From positions 32,228,912 to 32,292,911 of the forward strand of contig OY294067.1 in NCBI GenBank assembly GCA_958510875.1: 64,000 nucleotides of DNA. Reading direction: 5' to 3'. Each line of letters starts with the position of its first letter. Position 1 is the first letter of the stretch. This document shows, piece after piece, positions 47,076 to 58,251 of this stretch. Origin of the DNA: Endomychus coccineus (Eukaryota > Arthropoda > Insecta > Coleoptera > Endomychidae). Under the pieces are notes generated by a model, which was given only the letters and a program-made list of their open reading frames with translations, was not told the origin of the DNA and searched no databases. A program made the translations under genes and the position numbers.

Positions 47076-50000
47076 CAGGTTGATCTTAAGAAGTGCGATA
47101 ACGATTCTACAAAAATTTGGATAGGCGTGATTTATCGATTTCTAACTTTGTTTCAACCACAAATATTTGACGAACGCTGCATGCTCAAAACTATACTGTC
47201 TTAAATTTCAATTTATTGTGAAAGAATGACTTTAGGTCTTATATTTCATTATATTATGAAATGCCTAAGCTCGTACATTAGAGCGCATCGTATATGGACA
47301 TGACGAAGTTCAACCTTCTAAGCAGGGTTGGGCGTCGATGCGTCAACTTTTATAGTTGACTTCGACAAATCTATAGTACAAGGCCCGAATGCTTAGAACA
47401 ACGGTCAGTGTGACGTCATCAACAAGAGGCTTTTAGTAGATACGTAGCAATGAACGTACCGTTTAGTCTCAATGGCGTGTAGCCGGTACTGACTGTGACA
47501 GGGGATAAGTATTAGAATTCAACAGAGTTGTTAGTCTTTCTCGTGAAAAATGATATGTTGCACCTGTTCATAAGGTGTCTTCGTGTGATTGAGACGCATT
47601 TATAACTGTAAATAAGCGTGTATAAGAGTGTCATGACTAAATAAAGTGCGCTACAAAATGACTCCCTAAGTGAATGTTTATGTTGGTTCTTAACATATTG
47701 TGTCTTGTACGTTCTGTTTACTGAAGTTTGACAGTTAATTACTTATACCGAATGAATGATGTGTTTCTGGTTTTAAGGGAAATTACAACACTGGGCCAAT
47801 GTTTATTACTACGGGAACAATTGATATCAGTTGTCCCTGTGGAATGGTAACAACAATAACACAACAAAATTGTCATAGTGGTACCGTAAGTGTAAATTTT
47901 GGCAATTATTTTGAAATTAGAACAAATTGAATCTGTATTCTATGTGACAATAATGTACTCAAAGCCATGAACAATTTTTCTAAGCATACAAGTTAGAGAA
48001 TATCCTCATCCAGTTGATGATTCAATACACATTCTCAAATATATAAGGAATAGGCTGAATAAAAAATAGTTATTCTTGTATTAAGTGCGTAAAATGAGTA
48101 TTTTATTGATGGCACATGAGAGTGTTATTATTATTCTTTCGAATGTGCCATGAAAACATGAATTTCATACACGAAATACAAACAACAGTTTTTGTACAAC
48201 TGTGAATGTGAATTTACATCGTCTGAAATATATTAAAAATAAATACTTCCAAAACATTTTGACGTTGTTTTTGGTCCTGATAAGTTATCGCTTTTGAACG
48301 ACTGTTGTCTTGAAAATATTATTCAATGTTTTCAGTAAAATCGTATTTCCTGTTTGGGAAAAAATAAGTCCAAAATAACTAAATAATACTTCTCTTTTTC
48401 ATACATGTCTTGATGTTATCAATACAATTTCACAGCATCCAGTGCTTTCTGTGTCGTTACTATAGAAACGGTTTGTTGCCAACATGGAACATCTTCGGGA
48501 ATTTATGTTGGAAGTAATTGTTCAAACTTTACTATCAATTATTATTCCAATAAATGAAATTGTTTTATGATGAATAATCAATTAATAATTGACTCTGTTA
48601 AAAATGAATCATTCAAAAAGTAATTTCATGTTTATTTTGCGAATTATTTTGGCAGTGAAAAAAAGTCTTTTTTTCATGGTGAAAAAAAGTCTTTTATTCA
48701 CGGTGGAAAAAGTAAACAGTGGTACAAAAAAAATATTTTCATTCCGAAGTCTTAAAGATAAGTATAGTATGAACTTTCAAAAGCTGAGAAATTTGATGAG
48801 GAGAATATGTTTGATGGTATGTGTTGAAGTAAGTTTCGAGGGTCGTATGGTTATCTAACAAACTCAATGGATCACGCGGACCCTCATACTGCTAATAGTC
48901 TAACAACATTCTTAATAGATAGGTACAAATATTGAGTGTAGAATGGTCAAGATCTTCTCATCTAAACTCCATCGAGCATCTCTATGATCCATTAACTCAC
49001 GAATTGCAAGTATGATTCTACCACCATTGAAACCTCAGTTTCATTATTGAAGGATTGAAACCAAGATAACGAGTATGTCAAGATGGTGCTGTTGGAGGAA
49101 AAAACTATTAATCGTTAATGTCAGGAATCATTTCTTTTTCCAAATGAATGTTTCGGTCTAGATTAGGGTAGAATTTGTTGATTTTTCTTTGAGTGAATCC
49201 ACAAACGGATACAAAGCGAACATGGTAAACACTGAATCGATGTTGAGGGATATAAGCAGGTGAAAGCTCTGCCAGGACAGAGGCCCAGTGAATGAGAGAT
49301 ACCGAGATACCGAGATACCGTCCCAAAACTAAGTAGACGGCAGTTTGGGCAACTTTTGAATGAAAACGGGGATAACAATGGATTTAGTCTAAATCGAAGG
49401 GTTTTTGGGTGGGTTTTTCTAGAGCACCCGATTCGTTTTAATAATACAAAGTATCCATCGATGTTTGTGAAACCTCAAGATCGGATTTCAATTTTACGCT
49501 TTGAGAGATTCATCAATTTTGGGTTAGAAAACATAATATATGCCCTCTAGTAATTCTTCAGGGAATTTACTAACTCACAATATAATAATTCAGATAATGA
49601 TTGTAGTTCCATTGAAACTGAACCGGTGCTGGCATGATAATTCTGCATGAACATGGTTAAATTGGCAAGCACATGGTGCGATATACTTAAACTGAACACG
49701 TGTAATGTAACGCGAAACTGAATTTAACGGCAAAGATAGCAAGCGAGGCGGCGGCAGAGCGGCCTATGTCTCTCTTGGAACACGGGTTCTGACATTAATT
49801 ACCTATATCCGTGTAACAGAACGATCGAACACAACCTGTCAATTAGACAGCATTAGTTGAGTTGAGAGATCGGGTCCGCTTCCAGCTCCATCCCACTACC
49901 GGCCAATGCCAACTTTGGGTGATTTGTTCTCTACGCGACGGCACAACGATTCAGTTCAGAGCACTAATTGATGGTCTCTGCCTCCTGAAGAAGACAGGAT

Positions 50001-50159
50001 CTAATAGAAATGTCAACAGGCTACACCGATTCACTTACTTCACTCTCATCCTAATTCTCGTGTTATTAAATAAGAAGATCCACTGTCGAAGACTAAAGTC
50101 TATTTCTGTTCGACGTATCTTTTTGTTTCCGGATGGTGTCGTGAAAATTGATTGCATTA
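47076..50159. other. intergenic, little recognised
   Basis: 47400-47510 shares blocks with 44225-44330. A hairpin TCAACTTTTATAGTTGA sits near 47343. A short tandem of ACCGAGAT lies near 49300. Frames at 48589-48858 and 49862-50206 show no domain I can defend. Confidence 0.35.
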
Positions 50160-50160
50160 T

Positions 50161-50436
50161 TGTAATAAAGGACAAACCTGATGTTCCGGATTATAGGAAA
50201 AATTGAATATATGTAGTTGTTATGGGTTGTTTACAAACAAATATTGTTCCTTTGTGGTTTAGTTCAAGTCCCGAGAACGAGTTAGAGTTGTGAGTTTTTG
50301 TAATAAAGGACAAACCTGATGTTCCGGATTATAGGAAAAATTGAATATATGTAGTTGTTATGGGTTGTTTACAAACAAATATTGTTCCTTTGTGGTTTAG
50401 TTCAAGTCCCGAGAACGAGTTAGAGTTGTGAGTTTT
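50161..50436 (+). repeat. exact tandem duplication of 138 bp
   Basis: Two consecutive units, 50161-50298 and 50299-50436, beginning TGTAATAAAGGACAAACC and ending GAGTTAGAGTTGTGAGTTTT. I see no difference between them. The first unit contains the stop codon of a frame that opens at 49862. Identity suggests very recent origin, or an assembly duplication. Confidence 0.85.
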
Positions 50437-50439
50437 TGT

Positions 50440-50640
50440 TGAAATCCAAAACGATGAGTTAATAAATAGCGATGAATTCAGTAAAGCATTGGCTATAGAA
50501 GAAGGTGCGAAATTGGCAATCTGAAAAATCCCGAGCAAAATACGAGACAGCGTTTGAACGCTTCCAAAAATGATCTGAAGAAAAAAGAGTAAAGAAGCCC
50601 AAGCCAAATGTTTTATTGGCTCACTTGTAAACAAAAATCA
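50440..50640 (+). pseudogene. tyrosine-recombinase-like N-terminal relic
   Basis: Reads DELINSDEFSKALAIEEGAK, then in a shifted frame AKYETAFERFQK, stop, SEEKRVKKPKPNVLLAHL, stop. The Y..AFERFQ.W...K......NVLLA.F pattern is the start of the core-binding domain of a Crypton-like or related tyrosine-recombinase protein seen in many insect genomes. The catalytic domain is not visible downstream. Identification is tentative. Confidence 0.4.
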
Positions 50641-50859
50641 GAAAATACAGAAACCGTATGCACACTTGACCTGAACAAGAGAAAGACACTGTCTGCAAGA
50701 GATTTTGAAAACTCCCCATCTCAATTTGTCACCCCTTGAAGCAGATAAGTACGGATCATGATGAAATTTTGCATACTTATCCTTCAAAACTATGCAAAAT
50801 TAACTATCCACATGACATTTTGAATAATGGGTAAGCAGCTTCCTGATGTCAGCTGCAGG

Positions 50860-51290
50860 GCCTGAGACTGGTCTATCACCATCTAAGGCACTCGTACGGA
50901 ATAGATGAAGAGCCTGTACTACCTTACATGCCAGGAGATATTGAGTCCATTGTCAAAAACAAAAAAATGTCAGACCTACTGGCATTACCCGTTTGTGACA
51001 GTCAGGTTCATACAAGCAAATAGGCCTGACGTTGTCCTCCTCGATAAATAAACCAAGACTACATATGCCATCTAATTCTCTCCTCTTGCAGAGAAGAACA
51101 TAGTCTTGAAAGAGGAGGAAAAAATGGACAAAGTATCGAGATGTCCTGTTCGAGCTCCACACGATATACCCAGGTCACAAGGTCGTTTTAGTGGTATCGA
51201 CATGTTTCTGGGTTTTTCCCAAAAATGGCTATTAACGTAGAGCATGGATGTATCCGTTGCATTTGGATCGCAGTGTTTAATAAATTCCTT
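50860..51290 (+). pseudogene. LINE C-terminal RLE-like region, broken
   Basis: One frame gives HLRHSYGIDEEPVLPYMPGD and IESIVKNKKMSDLLALPVCD, the next gives ANRPDVVLLDK, stop, TKTTYAI, then AEKNIVLKEEEKMDKVSR, then a frame shift and GFSQKWLLT. RPDVV..DK followed by a K/E-rich helix is the C-terminal nuclease-like region of several LINE lineages with a restriction-like endonuclease fold. At least two shifts and two stops. Lineage not assigned. Confidence 0.45.
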
Positions 51291-51319
51291 CTTAGTACAT
51301 TCAACGTTATTAGGAGATG

Positions 51320-52456
51320 AAATAGAGCAAAAAAAGGCCAAAGTAGAAAAAAAATCGGTAGAACTGATTCTGATGATCTATTTTTAATCGATTCTAGAAG
51401 TCATTTAAAAAAAATTTTACCAGAATTTCTTACCCGGGGGGGTTTCTGGGGTTGCAGATCCCGATTCCGGTGCCAAATTCAAACTATAACGCATCCTGGT
51501 ACCATCGTCGTCGCCAGGGAATTCGTGAAATTATCCTTCGGAATGGGAAGAAACTTGTGAGGGAGGAGGTTCTTTTAAGGTTGCCGGTTGTGACCATGAC
51601 CCTCAATAGCCATCTGGTGGTCAGGATACCCCCATGAATTGTTTTTCAATATGCTCTGAAATGCAACCAAATTCGTCTATCGGGGATTTTTTGGGGTAAT
51701 GATCACGATTCTGTGAGTCCGAATCAAAAGTAACAAAAAAAATAAGAATAATTAAAATTACGTGATTTTTACTTATATAATATTTCTAATAAATAATTCA
51801 AAAAGTTGAAGTTGAAGTTCGTGTTTTACGATATTGTTTTTGTCGTTTTTTCTTTTTTATCTGTTGTAGATTGATTCTTGAAAAAAAATACTTAATTATC
51901 AAAATGTCCAACATTTAAAATCAAAAATATTTCACCGAGACACGAATTTGGTTGCATTTCAGAGCATATTAAAAAACAATCCATGGAGATGATCTAGGTC
52001 ATAAGGGTATCCTGACCACCAGGTTACTATTGACTGTCATGGTCATGACCGGCAGCCTCAAGAGAGCCACCCAGTGAGTTTCATTCCATTGCAAAAGATA
52101 TTTCCCCGAATTCCGGGGACGACGATAGTACCAGGATTTCCTGAGCACCAGGTGCGTCGTGGTTCGATTGTGGCACCAGAATCATGATCAGCAACCCCAA
52201 AAACCCTGGAGTAAGAAATTCTGGCCTATTTTAGCTATATTTGGCCATTTTCTCAACATTTTTAATATTATCTCCTGAAAATGCATTCAAAAAGATACAT
52301 GTTCCTCTGTAGAAATGGTAAAATGCATATCATGAAAAAATAAACTGGTCACATTTTTTTTAATGATTTCTAGAATGGATTTTTTTAAATCCTCAAAATC
52401 GGTCCTGCCGATATTTTTTTCTACCTATTATGCTTTATTTCCTCGACTATATAATA
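51320..52456. mobile_element. foldback TIR element, TATAGTCGAGG family, copy 2
   Basis: The left arm (51320-51720) and right arm (51945-52456) are inverted copies of the blocks seen at 13577-14290: AATCGGT.GAACTGATT, GG.TTTCTGGGGT.GC.GAT, CCAGGGAATTCG, CTCAATAG.CA.CTGGTG, ATGCTCTGAAA.GCAACC. The right terminus is GCTTTATTTCCTCGACTATA; the left is decayed. A roughly 220 bp AT-rich centre separates the arms. No Cys-rich coding tail, unlike copy 1. Confidence 0.65.
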
Positions 52457-53689
52457 ACATTAGTTGAGTCAGTTTCACATACTGCAACTTCCGTTATTTT
52501 GATTGCATAAAACAAAAGTCAGATGTAAAATTTCCACAGCTATTTCATACCATCTGTTTGAGTTTATGTCATTAAGTGATATCGATTATTTTATCAGTAT
52601 TCTTCACGCAGAGTATGATAATCAGAAGACTTGTTTGAAAAAACAAATATTTTCCTCAAGATAACAAACAAATTTAAATACAAAGAGTATCAGAAAACAC
52701 ATGCTAGCAATAGTATTATTACTGATTCAATAAATTCAAATTTTAAATTAAAATATTATATTACGAATGAATTGCGCTTCTGAAACCAATCGTCTAGAGA
52801 TCGTGTACGGCGATAGGCTGCTAGTGCATATATCATATTCCTCCTTGAAAGATAATATTTTCTTTCTGCGCGAAATAACCTCTCTCAAAGTTTGCAAGTC
52901 GGAAGATATATTTCAGAGCAATGCGGTATAATGACATCGTGTAATTGCCTCTAATTACTTGTAAAATTACCTTGTGGCATAAAAGATGTTGGCGATGAAG
53001 TTTTTCGAGGGGTGGAAATGAACCCGTTCCTTCCGACCGCTGTTCGCAAGCTTACTACGCTCCACATAAATAAATACTTCAAGCCTTTACGTATTATTAT
53101 TGTTTAATTAGAGTTTTGTAAGAAAAATATAAAGTTGTTAATTAATTTAGTTATCCGTCTTCAGGCTAATTCATATTCTAATAATCTCCGTTCGTAATAA
53201 TTAATAAAGGCAGTTTTCGTAAGACGTTATTCAGGGTGAATGGCCCAACTAATTTCTAAAATCGTTACCATGTGTTTTTCAGAAGCGTCCCTGGGTATCA
53301 TCTAACTTCACTGCCTCATAATGACTGTCTTTTATTTACACAACGTAATGAGTTTTAGAAAGTCAAGCTTGTAGATATGAGTGAGGTTAGGTAAGACAAA
53401 CACATCCCGCTTCATGATAATTGATATTTTCATTCCGCATGTTTACAGAATTCAGTTTTACGAAAAACTAAAATGAATTGCTACTATTAAGAATGATACA
53501 AAATCAGTTAATGGGGAGATTTTGTAAAATTCTAAATTAAAATTGAATACGATTTTTATCAACTTTCATCTGGAAGATTCAACCCAAATTCGAGTACAAT
53601 TGAACCGCTAACATCAGACATTGTTTTAAATAGTCCAATTACCGCAATAAGCGTCGAAACGCCAATAAATCAGTTAAATTTCAAGAAAA
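52457..53689. other. intergenic, possibly unique sequence
   Basis: 52780-53230 is not repetitive within the window, has no open frame and has moderately balanced composition, so it may be single-copy or conserved noncoding DNA. Nothing else recognised. Confidence 0.35.
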
Positions 53690-54190
53690 ACACTGACGTT
53701 CTCGTGAGAAGCGCATAGCTCGCGAGTTAGAAATGTACAAAACGGTGTTACCTATTATGGTGTCGTTAGATTAAAAAACGGTTACCCTAGACACATTTTC
53801 CGTCTCGTAAATGTCGGATAAATACGAAAATTCAACTCGGGAGGAAAGAGTTACGTAACAGGTACTCTCAGCTAGCCGCGTCTCACGTGCCACGTAGCAT
53901 AGGTACATAAAATATACATAAGGCGGATAAAAGCTAGCGGCCCATAACAAACAACACTTTATTATAGCTGGCACCAGCAGGAAAGTATACAAAAAGGTCT
54001 CAAAAGTACAAGACTCGACGAAATAAGTATCAATTGTAAGTGAGGAGCTGTGAGATGTTCGACGGAAACGTCAAGATTCTTTCGTTCGATGCGAAATAGA
54101 TAAAGCCTCTCACCGTCATGCAATTGTGTTTTAATAAAATTCACAACGTCTAATTACGATAAGTCACGTGAAAATCCTGGAGCCCCGCAC
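53690..54190. other. GC-rich cassette, paralog of 27.77-28.29 kb
   Basis: Colinear islands with 27770-28290: GCTCGCGAGTTAGAAATGTAC, CTCAGCTAGCCGCGTCT, AAAAGCTAGCGGCCC, AACACTTTAT, CATGCAATTGTGTTTTAA and CACGTGAAAATCC. Here no CCGGGATATC ends flank it; a PLE end abuts it at about 54195. Divergence is substantial, so the copies are old. Confidence 0.6.
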
Positions 54191-54254
54191 CACAAAGTTA
54201 TAAACGTAAATTCTAGGGAAATATGTCACATTAACACATATGTTTGATACATTT

Positions 54255-54298
54255 TCGTATTTACGTATGTTTCGTTCTCACGACCATCATCAGAAGGT
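54255..54298 (-). ncRNA. hammerhead motif, core intact, stem I lost
   Basis: CTGATGA (54293-54287) and GAAA intact; stem II GGTC/GAAC with one mismatch; stem III ACATACGT one mismatch; stem I reduced to two pairs. Weak or inactive. Confidence 0.65.
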
Positions 54299-54689
54299 AT
54301 ATCTAAAATAATCTAAAACGGGATTTCTTAAGACTAATTATTGTACTAAGCCCAAAGCGTCTTTATCGCATTAATTCCAATTAAAAATGCCTAAGTCGCT
54401 GAAACAAACAAAATTACAAGTAATTTTAATTGTAACACATTAATGTTCGAAGTATATGAATATGTATTAAAAAACACTGCAAAGTAATATTCCTACAGCG
54501 AAAGAAGTCCTCTCATGAAATGTGAGAATAAAATAGACAAACAAATTCTTAGACATTCAAGTACCCACTTTCAAATCAGATGTTAAGGACTTGTGACTTA
54601 CGATAGGAACGTACTGAGAATAATTGATTTTTTCAGTAATCTACATAAATACACTTCTAGCATTATAAAAACGTATGTAAGAATTTGCA

Positions 54690-55330
54690 TGAGTTTATTT
54701 CATTAAATCTGTATAAATTTGACTCAATGACTGAACATCAGTTCTATGATTTACAGATACATGTTTCGATCTTTTATAATAATTGGTTTCTTTAGCGGAA
54801 ATATTAACATTCTTATAATCGAACTGATGGTTATAATCAAAACAATTTTTAGGAAGGGCGCTGGAATTTTCCAAGTTTTTATTTTGAGAGCTACACTTAT
54901 GGCCATACATTCGTTTTTGTAAAAATTGTTTACAGATTCCTGTAGAAGTGATATCGCAATCTGAACAATTTAATTTATATACCATGTGGGTTTGTTTATC
55001 ATTAGGAATTAAATGTTTAAGATATGAGAAATATTTACCAACACAATTAGTAGGTTCATGGGCAACATTTATATCATATTTTCAACATTTCTCAATTTTC
55101 TCTGGAAGGTCTCCGGAATGTATGGTAACGTTATAAAATTATCTTTATTGTCGTTTATATTATTTATATATGACGTACCATTATAGATTTTGTTTGTTCT
55201 TTCTTCAACGGCTAAACATTTTTTTTGGGTAGCCATACATTTCCAGTGCATTACGAACTTTTTCAAATTTTTGGTTTTGTGGGAGTGAAAATTTTATAGC
55301 ACGATCTGGCTGGTTATAACACTTCTTTTG
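54690..55330 (-). pseudogene. PLE RT C-terminus, linker and GIY-YIG endonuclease
   Basis: Minus strand: FEKVRNALEMYGYPKK, then FITLPYIPET, linker NVAHEPTNCVGKYFSYLKHL, then THMVYKLNCSDCDITSTGIC, KQFLQKRMYGHKCSSQNKN, LPKNCFDYNHQFDYKNVNIS, HRTDVQSLSQIY. The GIY-like region is degenerate. Between KETNYYKRS and VNHRTD a few residues present in copy C are missing. Frame breaks occur near 55265 and 55060. Confidence 0.75.
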
Positions 55331-55395
55331 TGACCTGTTGGCGCAACTGAATTTCTGCTTTCTGTTTATTCTTTTTATTTATATGTAACGTCTTA

Positions 55396-57103
55396 GCAAA
55401 TAATCACATCATTGTGTCTCAAAGCAATAGCAATGGTGTGGAATTGCAAAGAAGTATTACCAGTACCAGAACATCAGAAGAGATGGAAACTCAATCAATC
55501 AGTGCTTAAATATGTCCAAGGAAGCTTTAAGCAATGTAACACCTCTGTTTTGAAATTATTTTGTTTGTTATGTTGAAGAAGAGATTTCGAGGCGGTATGA
55601 AGGGCAACTCAAGTTTGACTTCGAAGAAATTACTTCATTCACTATTATAAAAATAATACATAGAGTAGTAAAACACATGATTTGATATTACTTAAAACTG
55701 GGAGTCCAATATCATGCAAATCATAAGCCCGACAACTATCTGAGGTGATTTTTCAAATGGACTAATGACTCGTTTTTCTCTATGGTTCCACGGTGTATCA
55801 CATGCTGCTTCTTCTTCATCGTGGACAGGCTATACCTGTCAATGTTCTATATGTTTCATGAGAATCTTAATTGATTTCAGAAACTAAAATGCAATAGCTG
55901 AAGAACACTCAAGACAGGTAGATCTGGCAGGGGAACTCGAAAATTGAAATAGATCTAACTGTTAGGTAACATCTTACTTGAGGTGAGTTGTGAGACGGAA
56001 ATATCTTGACTTTTAAACATTTCATGTATGAGTGAACTACCTTAATTGCGCTGTGAAAGAAAACAACTCCCACGAGCGTCCGAGAGAGCTCATTTGCTTA
56101 ATGCTATGTCATGTGTAACGAAAGTATAATGCTTCAATTTAGTTGGCTGTCGTCGACATGCATTTTTCCAGCCACTACCTTTCAGTAAGACGTCCGTTAA
56201 AATAAAATTGCGGCGAAACAATTTTGCAGAAAGAAAAAATATGTCATTTTTCTAGTCTCTTTTTCTTATAAACTCGAGCAAAGTTATTAATACGAACTAA
56301 CTGGTTATGTCAAAGCCAAACATTGGCGTCGTTAAGAGTTGTGAACGTTGGAATACTGATGAGGAATACAGCGGCACACAGACCATATTTCTGATTGATA
56401 TGACCGGAGAATGATAATAAGGCCGGATTAAAGACGCCGATGTTCCCTCTCCAAACGTAGTGTGCCTTGAGATGATGCTACGTCTTCCCCTCTACGGCAG
56501 CCGTTCGCTAATTGCTTCGAAGGCCGACCGCAGGAGAAACAATGTTTTCAATTAATGGCGCACGAAAGGAAAAGGCTCGTAAAACGCGAACGCTATCTCT
56601 ATTTTTTATAAGACCTTGCCGTTTAATTCCGACCCAAATTGAAAAATATTAAGAGCCTAATTTTAATTAAAACACTAACGGCGAATGGTTATAGGTGTGT
56701 TTGAAACTTTAGCAATTGGAACGTTTAATTTACATGAGAAATATCCGTTCTTGCTCCTTGCATAGGCAACCAATTATTAGAAGCAATTCAAAACGAAAGA
56801 TGATTGTTAATGAAAATAAAGTTACGAAATATTACTTTCTGACTAATCACGAAATCTCCGAAACTATGGAACGGAGCGACTTGAAACTTGGCAGATATGT
56901 TCCTTATATGACGTAGGCACCTGGTAAGAACGGATTTTTCGAAACCCAATTCCAAACGGGGTGAAACGGATTCGCAATATTTTGACGTTTTTGACAACTA
57001 ATATAATGACGTACAATTTTACATGAGAGATATATCCATAGATTAATAAATAGATCATTATCACAGTTCATACTATCATCACAGACAACACATAACCCTG
57101 TAG
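55396..57103. other. intergenic, possibly unique sequence
   Basis: 56060-56660 has the most balanced composition of the non-element parts and no internal repeat, compatible with single-copy noncoding DNA. No open frame over 70 codons with a motif. Confidence 0.35.
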
Positions 57104-57258
57104 CACGGTCGTATATAAAGGTCTGGAAACTCTATGTTTGACATGAGTCTCTTACATGTCGCAAAACTCGTAGTCCCTCGCTCAGGCATCAGCTGGCGCA
57201 TGGATCGAAGTATGTTGTCAGGATGTCAGGATTAGGCATATATGTATATAGCACCGTG
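57104..57258. repeat. P-like MITE, 155 bp, same family as 7353-7926
   Basis: Ends CACGGTCGTATATAAAGG and, in reverse, CACGGTGCTATATACATA. Inside it keeps the subterminal GGTCTGGAAACTC, TTTGACATG.GTCTCTTAC and ACTCGTAGTCCCTCGCTCA of the 7.4-7.9 kb element (right side, inverted). Flanking 8-mers CCCTGTAG and AGCTGTAG agree at six positions, a plausible decayed target duplication. Confidence 0.75.
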
Positions 57259-57603
57259 AGCTGTAGTGATGGTTAATCACAACTATTTAAAAATCTTCAT
57301 TCTAATTAAAAACAGTTATTCTTTTAATAATCTATTTGGTTCTGAGAATTGTTGTTGATAATATTGGTTTTATAATTTGTTGATTTGGTTATTATTATTA
57401 CAATATATTGTGTAAATAAATAAATAGGAAACATAGAATAAAGGAGAGATAGAGTTGTGGTATCCCACAACCCCTCAACATGACAGACTGCTGGTAAATT
57501 GACAGTCACATAATGTCAGTTACAGGTTATAGATATCCCGTCAAGTCAATTAAGCTTTCGCATAACATAGAGTATAATTTTACATCTTTCCACGCGGTTT
57601 CTA

Positions 57604-57763
57604 CCGGGATATTAAAAATTATCTTGGTCAAGGGTGGTTGTGGAATCTAAAACGTTTTCGTCTGAAATAATTATGTCACTGTCACACTGAAATCATCAAT
57701 AACCTACAAATTTCATACCTATTCATTTCAGTTGTAAAAAAACAATAATGAACTACAAATTAT
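57604..57763 (+). repeat. end of a CCGGGATATC-family element
   Basis: 160 bp matching 27472-27630 closely (CCGGGATATTAAAAATTATC, then TTGGTCAAGGGTGGTTGTGG, TCATACCTATT.ATTTCAG). It carries the TA at 57602-57603, and the foldback element at 57764 follows immediately. Confidence 0.75.
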
Positions 57764-58251
57764 GGTAATTATTCAGATAAGGGTTTGAACTCCGATTTTG
57801 ACGAAAATTTTTTTACGAAGTACTTACATGTTCCTTATGTAGAATTGAAAAAGAAAATTCTCCGCAAAAGTGTATTTTTCCCAAAAAAAAAAATTATTTG
57901 TCCCAAATCAGGAATATTCAGTCACGTATTTCTCCTATATATATAGTCACAATTTGCACGATATTGTTATTTTTAGCAACCTATAGCATTGTTTTCGTAA
58001 ATAAATGCTAATTAGAGGTACAACAATATTCAGAAACCGTATTATTCGTGAAATAAAATTGTAAACAGTAACCGCCATTTACTTGCATTTTAAGAAATGA
58101 CGTTACGTCGGAACTAGATTCTCTTGATACCAAAAATGCTCAAACCATAGAATCGTATATTTCATTGGCCACAAACTATCAACGTTTTATTATATAGTCT
58201 ATGGTAAAAATCTTGCATTATATTTTTGAGGATTGTAGCTTATCGCTCCAA

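Larger units (their letters stand above)
54195..55395 (-). mobile_element. Penelope-like element, copy G, internally deleted
   Basis: Reading leftward: a short N-terminal piece (55395-55345, same as in copy D near 31200-31160), then the RT C-terminus and linker, the GIY-YIG tail, the untranslated tail and a hammerhead motif; it ends near 54195 against the GC-rich cassette. Most of the RT is deleted. Confidence 0.8.

Noticed and set aside
49862..50206. 114-codon frame as a retroelement protease (RALIDG resembling a Pao-type active site)
   Set aside because: Only six residues fit, the expected D-S/T-G is not present and nothing downstream is Pao-like.
56359..56400. CTGATGAGG as a further hammerhead
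   Set aside because: No paired stem II and no GAAA downstream.
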